Assembly (NCBI RefSeq): GCF_023701745.1
Contig: NZ_JAJOZB010000001.1
Location: 6,051,501-6,115,500 of the forward strand
Origin: Streptomyces sp. RKAG293
GTDB lineage: Bacteria; Actinomycetota; Actinomycetes; Streptomycetales; Streptomycetaceae
Length of the DNA: 64,000 nucleotides
Reading direction: 5' to 3'
Shown: positions 27,201 through 35,586 of the stretch, piece after piece
Numbering within the stretch: position 1 is the first letter of the stretch
How the letters are laid out: the number at the start of each line of letters is the position of its first letter
The notes under the pieces: model-generated
What the model saw: only the letters and a program-made list of their open reading frames with translations
Databases searched by the model: none
Told to the model about the DNA's origin: nothing
Translations under genes and position numbers: made by a program

Positions 27201-27829
27201 GGCCGCGGCTGCGGATGTGGCTGGACCGGCTGCACACCGAGAACATGCTCGAAGCGGCCGTGGTCTACGGCTACTTCCCCTGTGTGTCCAAGGGCGACGA
27301 CCTGATCATCCTGGACGAGAAGACCGGCGGCGAGAGCCACCGCTTCACGTTCCCCCGCCAGCACCGCGACCGGCACCTCTGCCTGTCGGACTTCTTCCGC
27401 CCCGAAGGCAGCGGTGAGCCGGACGTCATCGCGCTCACCGTCGTGACCATGGGGAACAAGGTCTCCGAGGTGGCGAACGAGCTGTTCGCCGCCAACGCCT
27501 ACCGCGACTATCTCGAACTGCACGGCCTTTCCGTCCAGTTGACCGAGGCGCTGGCCGAGTACTGGCACGCCCGGGTCCGCTCCGAGCTGGGGATCGCGGG
27601 CGCCGACCCGGACAACCTGGACGCGATGTTCCGCACCGAGTACCAGGGCTGCCGCTACTCGCTCGGCTATCCGGCCTGCCCGGACCTGGAGGACCGCGCC
27701 AAGATCATGGACCTGCTCAAGCCGGAACGCATCGGCGTCGTCCTCTCCGAGGAGTTCCAGCTGCACCCGGAACAGTCCACCGACGCGATCGTCATCCACC
27801 ACCCGGAAGCCAGCTACTACAAGGCGTAA
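24287..27829 (+). CDS. metH: Cobalamin-dependent methionine synthase
   Basis: 1,180 residues; the GTG start overlaps the kinase stop as GTGA. It transfers a methyl group from 5-methyltetrahydrofolate through methylcobalamin to homocysteine. Modules in order: homocysteine domain (about 30-340; DGAMGTML, zinc cysteines in NCATG and GGCCGTT), folate domain (about 360-630; GERTNANGSKKF), B12 cap and B12 domain (about 650-890; DVHDIGKN supplies the axial His), and the SAM-dependent reactivation domain (about 920-1180; GYPACPD). Residues 4-25 are a low-complexity Gln/Lys/Ser/Glu tract encoded by short direct repeats, not typical of MetH and probably an unstructured tail. Other starts inside the tract are possible. 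Confidence 0.95.
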   Translation: MSVSQKSQRNQKSQKSQESQESRERVRLLRDAFASRVVVGDGAMGTMLQAQDPSLDDFENLEGCNEVLNVTRPDIVRSVHEEYFAVGVDCVETNTFGANLAALGEYDIPGRIHELSLSGARLAREVADGFATPDRPRWVLGSVGPGTKLPTLGHAPYALLRDGYEENVAGLIDGGADAILVETTQDLLQTKAAIVGARRAMSSAGIQLPLICQVTVETTGTMLLGSEIGAALTALEPLGIDMIGLNCATGPAEMSEHLRYLARHARIAVSCMPNAGLPVLGKDGAHYPLSPEELADAHETFVREYGLSLVGGCCGTTPEHLRQVVERVRGLELSPRDPRPEPGAASLYQTVPFKQDASYLAIGERTNANGSKKFREAMLEGRWDDCVEMARDQIREGAHLLDLCVDYVGRDGAADMAEVAGRFATASTLPIVLDSTEVPVLRAGLEKLGGRAVINSVNYEDGDGPESRFAQITALAAEHGAALIALTIDEEGQARTPEHKVAIAERLIEDLTTNWGILESDILVDCLTFTIATGQEESRKDGISTIEAIRELKRRHPLVQTTLGLSNISFGLNPAARVVLNSVFLNECVEAGLDSAIVHASKIVPIARIPEEQREIALDLVYDRRREGYDPLQAFLAAFEGVDMKSVKAGRAEELAALPLDERLQRRIIDGEKNGLEQDLDEALTVQSALQIVNDTLLEGMKVVGELFGSGQMQLPFVLQSAEVMKTAVAYLEPHMEKSDAEGKGTIVLATVRGDVHDIGKNLVDIILSNNGYNVVNLGIKQPVAAILDAATEHKADVIGMSGLLVKSTVIMKENLQELNQRKMAADYPVILGGAALTRAYVEQDLHEIYEGEVRYARDAFEGLRLMDALIAVKRGVPGATLPPLKQRRVAAVDRPARGPVTPELLPARSDVAADNPVPKAPFLGTRIVKGIPLAEYSSWLDERATFMGQWGLKSGRGGGPSYEELVETEGRPRLRMWLDRLHTENMLEAAVVYGYFPCVSKGDDLIILDEKTGGESHRFTFPRQHRDRHLCLSDFFRPEGSGEPDVIALTVVTMGNKVSEVANELFAANAYRDYLELHGLSVQLTEALAEYWHARVRSELGIAGADPDNLDAMFRTEYQGCRYSLGYPACPDLEDRAKIMDLLKPERIGVVLSEEFQLHPEQSTDAIVIHHPEASYYKA

Positions 27830-27837
27830 GGAGGACC

Positions 27838-28735
27838 GTGCCCACCATGTCGACCACGCTGACCAGCAACAACCTGCGCGATGTCCTCGCCGCCGGGCAG
27901 CGCACGTTCTCGTTCGAGTTCTTCCCCCCGAAGACGGACGCGGGCGAGCGCGTCCTGTGGGACGCGATCCGCCGCATCGAGGCCGTCGGACCCACCTTCG
28001 TGTCCGTCACCTACGGCGCCGGCGGCTCCTCCCGCGACCGGACCGTGGACGTCACCCGGCGCATCGCCACCGAGACGACGCTGCGCCCGGTCGCCCATCT
28101 GACCGCGGTCGGCCACACGGTGGCGGAGCTGCGGCAGATCGTCGGCCGGTACGCGGACGCCGGGATCCGCGACGTCCTCGTCCTGCGCGGCGACCCGCCG
28201 GGCGACCCGCGCGGCCCGTGGCAGCGGCATCCCGGGGGCCTGGACCACGCGGCGGACCTCGTCGAACTCGTCCGCTCCATCGGTGACTTCAGCATCGGCG
28301 TGGCGGCCTTTCCGGAACGCCACCCCCGCTCCCTGAACTGGGACGACGACATCCGGCACTTCGTCGACAAGTGCCGGGCGGGCGCCGACTACGCCATCAC
28401 CCAGATGTTCTTCGACGCGGACGACTATCTGCGGCTGCGGGACCGGGTGGCCGCCGCGGGATGCGACACCCCGATCATCCCGGAGATCATGCCCGCCACC
28501 GACGTCCGGCAGATCCGGCGCTTCGCGGAGCTGAGCGACGCGACCTTCCCGCCCGGGCTGGCCGAGCAGCTGGCGGCGGCGCAGCACGACCCGGAGAGCG
28601 CCCACCGGATCGGGGTCGACCACGCGACGCGGCTGGCCCAGCGCCTGCTCGACGAAGGCGCCCCCGGCCTGCACTACATCACCCTCAACCGGTCCACCGC
28701 GACGCTTGAGATCCACCAGAACACAAGGAGCGCAG

Positions 28736-28758
<23 letters not shown>
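27838..28758 (+). CDS. metF: 5,10-methylenetetrahydrofolate reductase
   Basis: 306 residues from GTG 27838; ATG 27847 is the alternative (AAGGAGG lies 3 or 12 nt upstream). This flavoprotein makes the 5-methyltetrahydrofolate used by MetH. Recognisable stretches are FSFEFFPPKTDAGE at the N-terminus (folate/FAD barrel start, catalytic Glu), SVTYGAGGSSRDRT, LRGDPPGD and ADYAITQMFFDADDY. It starts 8 bp after metH, and its last 23 bp overlap ahcY, so the two are translationally coupled. Confidence 0.95.
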
Positions 28759-30181
<1,423 letters not shown>

Positions 30182-30189
30182 TCGCGCCC

Positions 30190-30215
30190 GGTTGATTCAC
30201 CCGGTTGAATCACCC
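30190..30215 (+). terminator. Weak hairpin/tandem repeat after ahcY
   Basis: Two copies of a 13-bp CCCGGTTGA(T/A)TCA unit lie head to tail right after the ahcY stop; TGATTCA/TGAATCA pair as a 7-bp stem with a 6-nt loop. It may end the methyl-cycle transcript, but it is AT-richer and weaker than the other terminators here. Confidence 0.45.
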
Positions 30216-30269
30216 GGTAGCGGTGGGTGGAAAGCGTGACGTGACGGGCGCTGCGGGGTTCATCTCCAT

Positions 30270-31955
30270 GTGAACGGAACCTCGCAGGCCCGGCCGCCGC
30301 GCTTCAACCTCCGCCTCCCTGTGTCTCTTCGGGCGCTCGCCGATCCGGCCGCGGTGCTGGCGGGGGCCGTCCTCGTCGGGGTGCGGGCGCTGCGGCTCGG
30401 GCAGTGGACCGTCGACGACGCGGCCATCACGTACGCCTACGCGCGCAGCATCGACGAGGGGTACGGCCCGGCCCAGCAGGCCGGCGCCCCGCCGGTGGAG
30501 GGGTACTCCAACCCGGCGTGGCTGGCGCTGCTGGTGGCCGGGCGGCGGCTGCGGCTGTTCGACCACGGGGCGCTGTTCGGGGTCTCGGACCTCGTGTGGT
30601 TCCCCAAAGCGCTGGCGCTGCTGTGCGTGATCGGGATGCTGGCCGCGGTCTCGTTCGCGGCGCGGGCGGTGCTGCCGGGGCGGGCGTGGGCCGTGACGCT
30701 GCTCGCCGGTGCGGCGATGGCCGGGAACTTCTCGCTGGTGGTCTGGCTGTTCTCCGGACTGGAGAACCCGCTGTACGGCCTCGCCGTCACCGCCCTCGCG
30801 GCCGTCCTGGCCCGGTCCGCCGTCCGTGACGACCTGCTGCGGCCGGGCACCGCCGTCGCGGCCGGCCTCCTCACGCTGCTCGCCGCGCTCACCCGCCCGG
30901 ACGGCATCATCTACGCGGCCGCGTACCCCCTGACGACGCTGCTGCTCGTGCGCCGCCGGCGCATGGCCCGTGCGATCGCTTTGTCGACAGCGGCTTTCGC
31001 TCTCCCCTACGCGTCTCATCTGCTCTGGAGACATGCGGAGTTCGGCCGCTGGGTCCCCAACACCGCGGTCGCGAAGGCCCAGCGGGCGCCGGACCTGGCC
31101 GGTCTCGCGCACACCACCGAGCTGCTCTCGTTCGCCGGCTGGACCCTGGTCCTCGCCGCACTGGCCTGCACGGCCGCCGCACTCGCCCGCCCGGGTCCCG
31201 GCCGCCGGGCGCTGCTCGCCGTACTCGTCCCGCTGGCCCTCGCCCTGACCGCCTACGGGACGCTGCAGCGCGACTGGATGGCCCTCTACCGTTTCGCGAC
31301 CCCGGTATGGACGCTCGCCGCCTTCGCCGGCGCGCTGGCCGCCGTCACCGTCTGGGACCGCGAACGGCCGCGCGGACGCGCGGTCCTGGCGGCGGCGCTC
31401 CTCGTCGGATCCGTCCTGTCACTGGCGGCACAGCGGCCCCGCGCGGCGGAGTTCCGGGCCGACCCGACGCTGTCGATGTGCTTCGTCGCCGACCGCTACG
31501 GCCGGCTGTTCAACAGCTACGCCGACCGGCTCGCCCTCCCGCCCGACGCCGGCCTCCTGCTCCCCGACCTCGGCGGCACCCTCCTGACGAGCCGCCTCCG
31601 TGTCACCGATCTCGCGGGTCTCACCGACCCGGCCATCGCGGACGCCTACGCGGCGAACGACACGACCCGCCTGCGCACCTACGTCTTCGACACCGTGCGC
31701 CCCACCTTCATCCACGTCCACAACCCCTGGGCGGCCATCTCCGGCCTCACCCCGGAAGCCCTCACCGCCCACGGCTACGTCCCGCTCTCCACCCGGACGG
31801 ACACCGGCGACTGGATCCGCCACGACGCCGTCCCCGACCCCGCCCGCCTCACAGCCCTCCAACACACCACCCTCCCCGCCATCCCCCGATCCACCCACCT
31901 CCGCACCACGGCCCCCACCCACCCCTGCGGCCCCCGCCTCACCCCGGCGCCCTGA
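30270..31955 (+). CDS. GT-C-type integral membrane glycosyltransferase-like protein (AftB-like)
   Basis: 561 residues from GTG 30270, ribosome site weak. The first outer loop has the acidic pair Asp49-Asp50 in WTVDDAAITYAYARSIDEG followed by VEGYSNPAW (76-84). This is the pattern of AftB-like GT-C enzymes, which use polyprenyl-phosphate sugar donors at the outer face of the membrane. About ten hydrophobic helices follow up to residue 390, then a soluble C-terminal domain of 170 residues ending in a Pro/Thr-rich tail. Acceptor and sugar are unknown; arabinan-free Streptomyces use relatives for wall or exopolymer decoration. It stands alone between the methyl-cycle operon and the tRNA-proximal scraps. 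Confidence 0.7.
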   Translation: MNGTSQARPPRFNLRLPVSLRALADPAAVLAGAVLVGVRALRLGQWTVDDAAITYAYARSIDEGYGPAQQAGAPPVEGYSNPAWLALLVAGRRLRLFDHGALFGVSDLVWFPKALALLCVIGMLAAVSFAARAVLPGRAWAVTLLAGAAMAGNFSLVVWLFSGLENPLYGLAVTALAAVLARSAVRDDLLRPGTAVAAGLLTLLAALTRPDGIIYAAAYPLTTLLLVRRRRMARAIALSTAAFALPYASHLLWRHAEFGRWVPNTAVAKAQRAPDLAGLAHTTELLSFAGWTLVLAALACTAAALARPGPGRRALLAVLVPLALALTAYGTLQRDWMALYRFATPVWTLAAFAGALAAVTVWDRERPRGRAVLAAALLVGSVLSLAAQRPRAAEFRADPTLSMCFVADRYGRLFNSYADRLALPPDAGLLLPDLGGTLLTSRLRVTDLAGLTDPAIADAYAANDTTRLRTYVFDTVRPTFIHVHNPWAAISGLTPEALTAHGYVPLSTRTDTGDWIRHDAVPDPARLTALQHTTLPAIPRSTHLRTTAPTHPCGPRLTPAP

Positions 31956-31999
31956 CCGTCACCGTCACCGTCACCGTCACCGTCACCGTCACTGTCACC
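31955..31999. repeat. Hexanucleotide microsatellite at convergent gene ends
   Basis: Six perfect ACCGTC units, one variant ACTGTC and a final ACC. The stop codon of the rightward GT-C gene overlaps its first base, and the stop of the leftward DUF4231 gene (31995-31997) lies inside it. Confidence 0.9.
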
Positions 32000-32555
32000 G
32001 CTCAGGATCCGGCTGCTCCCGCCTGGCGTCCGGGATGCCGATCGGCATCTGCAGATCCGCGTTGACCTGGCCGCCCAGCGTCATGACGTTCAACGTCGCC
32101 GAATTCTCATTGGCGATCGCCTTCTCCACCCGCCCCACGAGCGTGACGAACGCCTTCCCGTCCGCCAGCCCGGCGTACGGCCCCACCTTGGTCTGGAAAT
32201 AGACCCGCTCATGCCCCAGCAGCTGCTCTGTCGACCGGTAGTTCTTCCACTGCTCCCGATACCGGTACACGCTCTCCAGCGACACCGACACGACCACCAC
32301 CAGGCTGAGCACGGTCGCAGTGAGCCGCGAGAACGGCAGATCGACATTGACCAGCACCGGCACCAGCGCCCCACCGACCACCGACAGCGTCCGCATCCGC
32401 AGATGCATGGCCTTGGTCCTGACCGCTTTCCGGTCGTACCACTTCTGATACTGGGCCAGCCTGGTCTCGAGGTACCGCTCCGGCGTCATCGGCTCGACCG
32501 CCGAACCCCCGTAAGTCCCGCTGGAACTGGACGCGTTGTCATCGCTCTCCGACAT
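31995..32555 (-). CDS. DUF4231-type membrane protein
   Basis: 186 residues from ATG 32555 (a second ATG at 32489 is possible; neither has a clear ribosome site). After a Ser-rich N-terminus come ERYLETRLAQYQKWYDRKA and two membrane spans (about 76-94 and 98-115) separated by DLPFSR, then YREQWKNYRSTEQLLGHERVYFQTKVGPY and a C-terminal helix. This order (amphipathic helix, two spans, YREQWKNYR..E.L..E) fits the DUF4231/SLATT-like family, whose members are thought to be nucleotide-signal or defence effectors. Function here is unknown. Only the microsatellite separates it from the GT-C gene. Confidence 0.7.
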   Translation of the reverse strand: MSESDDNASSSSGTYGGSAVEPMTPERYLETRLAQYQKWYDRKAVRTKAMHLRMRTLSVVGGALVPVLVNVDLPFSRLTATVLSLVVVVSVSLESVYRYREQWKNYRSTEQLLGHERVYFQTKVGPYAGLADGKAFVTLVGRVEKAIANENSATLNVMTLGGQVNADLQMPIGIPDARREQPDPER

Positions 32556-32669
32556 GGCAGGGAGTAGACCCCCACGCCCCACCCGAGTCAACCACCCCCA
32601 CCCCCACCCCGCCCGTGGTCTCGATCAACCGTTGGCGCGCCTGCTCCAGCCGTTCGTCGTAGTCCGGCA

Positions 32670-32838
32670 TGAAGGCCTCGGGCAGTGTCGATTCCAATGA
32701 GCCAGAGTTGAGGCAGCAGGCCGGCCTGAGGAAAGCTTCGTGGATGTCGTCGCCGATCTCCCAGCGGATGCGCAGGCGACGGAACCAGTCGGGAGCCGGA
32801 CGGAACGAAGCGCCCACCGCAGACGCATTGCCATCGGC
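32670..32838 (-). pseudogene. IS5-family-like transposase fragment
   Basis: In one leftward frame the peptide FRPAPDWFRRLRIRWEIGDDIHEAFLRPACCL matches the C-terminal end of Streptomyces IS5-type transposases, where FRRLRIRWERRDDIHEAFLxLAC is usual. Nothing upstream restores the rest of the protein, and no inverted repeats were seen. The match fades after LACCL; what follows (PEAFMPDYDERLEQARQRLIE) is unassigned. It is a decayed scrap beside the integrase scrap and tRNA-Arg. Confidence 0.55.
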
Positions 32839-33120
32839 TCAGGGGTCTTCGACGGGGTCGCAGTCCGACGGAGAGGGAGACCCCTTCCGGTCTCGTCCCA
32901 TCATCCAGGCCATGACCGGAATGCCGACCAGGCCGATGGGCACAATGGCGAACGGCGCCGGGACGAACACGATGCCGACCACTGCCAGAGGGAGCGCGAC
33001 GGCCAATACCTTCACCAGTACCGATGGACGACGCACCACGCGTCGCAGGACATCGTGGAAACTCTCCCCGCCGCCTGCACGCTCCCGGCGCAGGCGCTCC
33101 TGGCGGTCCTCGGATCCCAT
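32839..33120 (-). CDS. Small two-span membrane protein, hypothetical
   Basis: 93 residues from ATG 33120. A charged N-terminal half (SEDRQERLRRERAGGGESFHDVLRRVVRR) is followed by two adjoining hydrophobic stretches, about 33-51 and 53-70, and an acidic end. This is a common form of small Streptomyces membrane protein; I recognise no family. Its surroundings are transposase and integrase remains, so it could be island cargo. The longer upstream frame is not convincing, because it crosses the integrase-like frame on the other strand. Confidence 0.5.
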   Translation of the reverse strand: MGSEDRQERLRRERAGGGESFHDVLRRVVRRPSVLVKVLAVALPLAVVGIVFVPAPFAIVPIGLVGIPVMAWMMGRDRKGSPSPSDCDPVEDP

Positions 33121-33289
33121 GCCCGCATACTTCCAGACGGAAGGCGGTCCGGAAGGTCGGAAAGGGCAGGCTGCCAACCGCCCACGACGCTCAGAACAGC
33201 CGGCGCCTTCACCCACGATGCTCTTGGCCTTCATCCTGTCTGGGCCGGACACCCGTGAGCTGCCGACCGAGATCGGCAACGTGCTGCCC
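33121..33289. other. Gene-free stretch beside the integrase scrap
   Basis: No convincing gene, repeat or structure is seen here. The rightward frame continues from the integrase fragment but loses family resemblance. Confidence 0.5.
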
Positions 33290-33511
33290 TGGCCGGCCAG
33301 GGCATCCCGCCCGCTGCTCGACGGGAAGCTCTGGACGGGTACCGGTGCGACGCACGACGACCGGGGATCGAAGAACCGGCCTGTGCCGATTCCTCCACAG
33401 CTTGTGGACATCTATCGCGCGCACCCGGAGACCTTCGGCGCGGCCAAGGACGGGCGGCTGTTCGCCAATCGGCGCGGGGGAGTGGCCGGAGCTTCGACGT
33501 GCTGCCGGTGA
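33290..33511 (+). pseudogene. Tyrosine integrase fragment
   Basis: The peptide GKLWTGTGATHDDRGSKNRPVPIPPQLVDIYRAH and then FGAAKDGRLFANRRGGV matches the middle of actinomycete phage/AICE-type integrases (HDDRGLKxR ... RPVPIPPxLV ... DGRLFRxxRGG). The catalytic C-terminal motifs HxxR and Tyr are missing, and the segment between DDRG and RPVPIPP is shortened, so it is a broken relic. It lies 162 bp from the 3' end of tRNA-Arg(CCG), the position expected of an integrase next to its att site. Confidence 0.65.
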
Positions 33512-33616
33512 GTGACAGGTGGGATGAACGTCGCGGCCTGGCCCCTGGAGTCGTCCGGGGGCCTTCGCCGTTTCCGGGTGGGGGCGTTCGGTTGCATACG
33601 GCTGGAGATACGCGAA

Positions 33617-33652
33617 GACCCCGTCCCCAGCGTTTCCGCTGAGGACGGGGTC
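33617..33652 (-). terminator. Terminator of tRNA-Arg
   Basis: A 15-bp stem with one mismatch and a TTTC loop (arms GACCCCGTCC-CAGCG) lies 20 bp past the 3' end of the leftward tRNA gene. Confidence 0.8.
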
Positions 33653-33672
33653 CTCGGACACCTTTTACAAGG

Positions 33673-33744
33673 TGCCCCCGGCAGGATTCGAACCTGCGCA
33701 CCCGGCTCCGGAGGCCGATGCTCTATCCCCTGAGCTACGGGGGC
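33673..33744 (-). tRNA. tRNA-Arg (anticodon CCG)
   Basis: On the minus strand the 72 bases fold as a tRNA: acceptor GCCCCCG/CGGGGGC with discriminator A, D arm GCTC..GAGC, anticodon arm TCGGC-CTCCGGA-GCCGG with CCG in the loop, T arm CAGG-TTCGAAT-CCTG. CCA is not encoded. It reads CGG codons. The 3' end faces left, toward the integrase scrap and the accessory genes, as in tRNA genes used as integration sites. Confidence 0.95.
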
Positions 33745-33966
33745 GTGTCGTCCGCAGTAGCGGTGACGGGTGAAACCCTACCAGCTTGTGCATGGTGCCT
33801 GGGTACAGGGTTTTGGGGTGTTGGCCCGAAGGGGGTGGGGGTCGTGGGGGAGGGCTTTAGCGCATGGGGTGTGGTGGGCGGGGGCGGGTTCGGAAAGCTC
33901 CCTCTCACGGGGAAGAAGTGGGCAAAACGCGGACGGATCGCGATGGCCCCGCCTACTCTTCGAGAT

Positions 33967-34434
33967 GTGCCGGGCATGTCCGGCCGGGTCCTTGTGGTCG
34001 ACGACAACAAGGTCATCCGGCAGCTGATCAGGGTCAATCTCGAGCTGGAGGGCTTCGAGGTCGTGACCGCGGCTGATGGTGCCGAATGCCTGGACATCGT
34101 CCACCGCGTGCAGCCCGATGTGATCACGCTCGATGTGGTGATGCCGCGGCTCGACGGACTGCGGACGGCGGCCCGGCTGCGGTCCGACGCGCGGACCCGG
34201 GACATACGGATCGCGATCGTCAGCGCGTGCACCCAGCTCGAGGTCGAGCGCGGCGTGGCGGCCGGGGTGGACGCGTTCCTGGGGAAGCCGTTCGAGCCCT
34301 CCGATCTGGTGAACATGGTGCGGCGGCTGGCCCATGGCGGACCGGGCGCCCCCGGCGCTCCCGGCGGTGAGTCGTCCGCCGGCGCGCCGACCGAGGACCA
34401 GGCGGCCGCGGCCCCCGGCAGCGGTTGCGGCTGA
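33967..34434 (+). CDS. Single-domain response regulator
   Basis: 155 residues from GTG 33967. A -10-like TACTCT (33954-33959) ends 7 nt before this GTG, so the message is probably leaderless; ATG 33943 and 33976 are less likely. A receiver domain (7-125) has the acidic pair Asp12-Asp13, phospho-acceptor Asp56 in ITLDVVMP, a Ser of the switch in VSACTQ and Lys in FLGKPFEPSD. There is no output domain, only a Gly/Pro/Ala-rich tail. No partner kinase is adjacent. It belongs to the conserved Streptomyces neighbourhood of nrtL-lysA-hom. Confidence 0.88.
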   Translation: MPGMSGRVLVVDDNKVIRQLIRVNLELEGFEVVTAADGAECLDIVHRVQPDVITLDVVMPRLDGLRTAARLRSDARTRDIRIAIVSACTQLEVERGVAAGVDAFLGKPFEPSDLVNMVRRLAHGGPGAPGAPGGESSAGAPTEDQAAAAPGSGCG

Positions 34435-34558
34435 GGTTCCGACTCGGGTGTGGCTGAGGTTGTCAGTGGGGTGACACCTGCCGCGGCCGCTCGCGAAAGA
34501 GTGGAGGGCGGCGAAACCCGGTCGCATGGGTACCCCCCTCCTCGCCTACCCTTTCCGT

Positions 34559-35572
34559 GTGACCCCCGCTGAGCTCTCCCGTGCTGTTCTGAGCACGGTT
34601 CGCCGCGCCGTCGCGGCCGATGAGCTGCGGGTGACGGTGCCGGACCGGATCAGCGTGCAGCGGCCGCCCCGGCCCGGGTGCGGCGACTACGCGACGAATG
34701 TCGCGCTGCAGCTCGCGGGCGCCGCGGGGTGCCCGCCGCGGGAGGTCGCCGAGGTGCTGCGCAAGCGGCTGGCGACGGAACCCGGCATCGCTCAGGTGGT
34801 GATCGCGGGCCCCGGCTTCCTGAACATCACGCTCGACGCGGCGGCCTACGGGGACGTGGTGCGCAAGGTGCTGGAGCGGGGCGCGGCGTACGGCCACGGC
34901 GACGCGCTGGCCGGCACGTACGTGACGCCCGTCCATGACGGGGAGCCCCGCGCGGCGGTCACCGCCGAGGTGCTGGAGCGGCTGCTGCGTTCCTGCGGTG
35001 CCAGTGTCGGTGCCGGCGACTCGGCCGAGCCCCCCGAACCCGTCTCCGTCCGCCCCGCCGGCGCCACCGCCGCCCAGCTCTGCGAGCGCCTCGGCCCCGA
35101 CGCCGCCCGCTGGGCGCTCCTGCGCCCCCCGGCCGACGACACGCCGTCCCTGGATCCGGCGGTCCTGCTCTCGCAGCGCGCCGGCAATCCGCTCTTCCGG
35201 GTCCGTTACGCGCACGCCCGCAGCCGGGCGCTGCTCCGCAACGCCCACGATCTGGGCATCGAACCCTCCTCCGACGCTTCGGACGGTACGTTTCACCATC
35301 CCGCGGAGACGGACCTCCTCGGCCTGATCGCCGACTACCCCCGTGTCGTAGAGACCGCTGCCCGGCACCGCGCCCCCGATCGGGTCGCCCGCCATCTGGA
35401 ACGGCTCGCCGACGCTTTCCTCCGCTTCCACGACGAGTGCCCGCCGCTGCCGCGCGGCGACGAGAAACCCTTGGCCGCCCACCGTGTCCGGCTGTCGCTC
35501 GCCGAAGCGACCGGCACGGTGCTGGCAGGCGGCCTGGACCTGCTCGGCATCAGCGCGCCAGAACACCTCTGA
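34559..35572 (+). CDS. nrtL: ArgS-related anticodon-binding protein NrtL
   Basis: 337 residues from GTG 34559; TACCCT at 34547-34552 ends 6 nt upstream, again suggesting leaderless initiation. The N-terminus (about 1-85) resembles the tRNA-recognising Add-1 domain of arginyl-tRNA synthetase (RPPRPGCGDYATNVALQLA, GPGFLNITLD). The C-terminus carries the DALR anticodon-binding fold (VRYAHARSRALLRN ... LIADYPRVVETAARHRAPDRVARHLERLADAFLRFHD). The catalytic domain with HIGH and KMSK is missing, so it cannot charge tRNA. The role of this family is unknown; it lies close to tRNA-Arg and directly before lysA. Confidence 0.85.
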   Translation: MTPAELSRAVLSTVRRAVAADELRVTVPDRISVQRPPRPGCGDYATNVALQLAGAAGCPPREVAEVLRKRLATEPGIAQVVIAGPGFLNITLDAAAYGDVVRKVLERGAAYGHGDALAGTYVTPVHDGEPRAAVTAEVLERLLRSCGASVGAGDSAEPPEPVSVRPAGATAAQLCERLGPDAARWALLRPPADDTPSLDPAVLLSQRAGNPLFRVRYAHARSRALLRNAHDLGIEPSSDASDGTFHHPAETDLLGLIADYPRVVETAARHRAPDRVARHLERLADAFLRFHDECPPLPRGDEKPLAAHRVRLSLAEATGTVLAGGLDLLGISAPEHL

Positions 35573-35586
35573 GGAGACAGAGCCCC

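Noticed and set aside
33718..33966. N-terminal extension of the response regulator
   Set aside because: Gly/Val-rich translation of G-rich DNA that begins inside tRNA-Arg; receiver fold starts at 33967.
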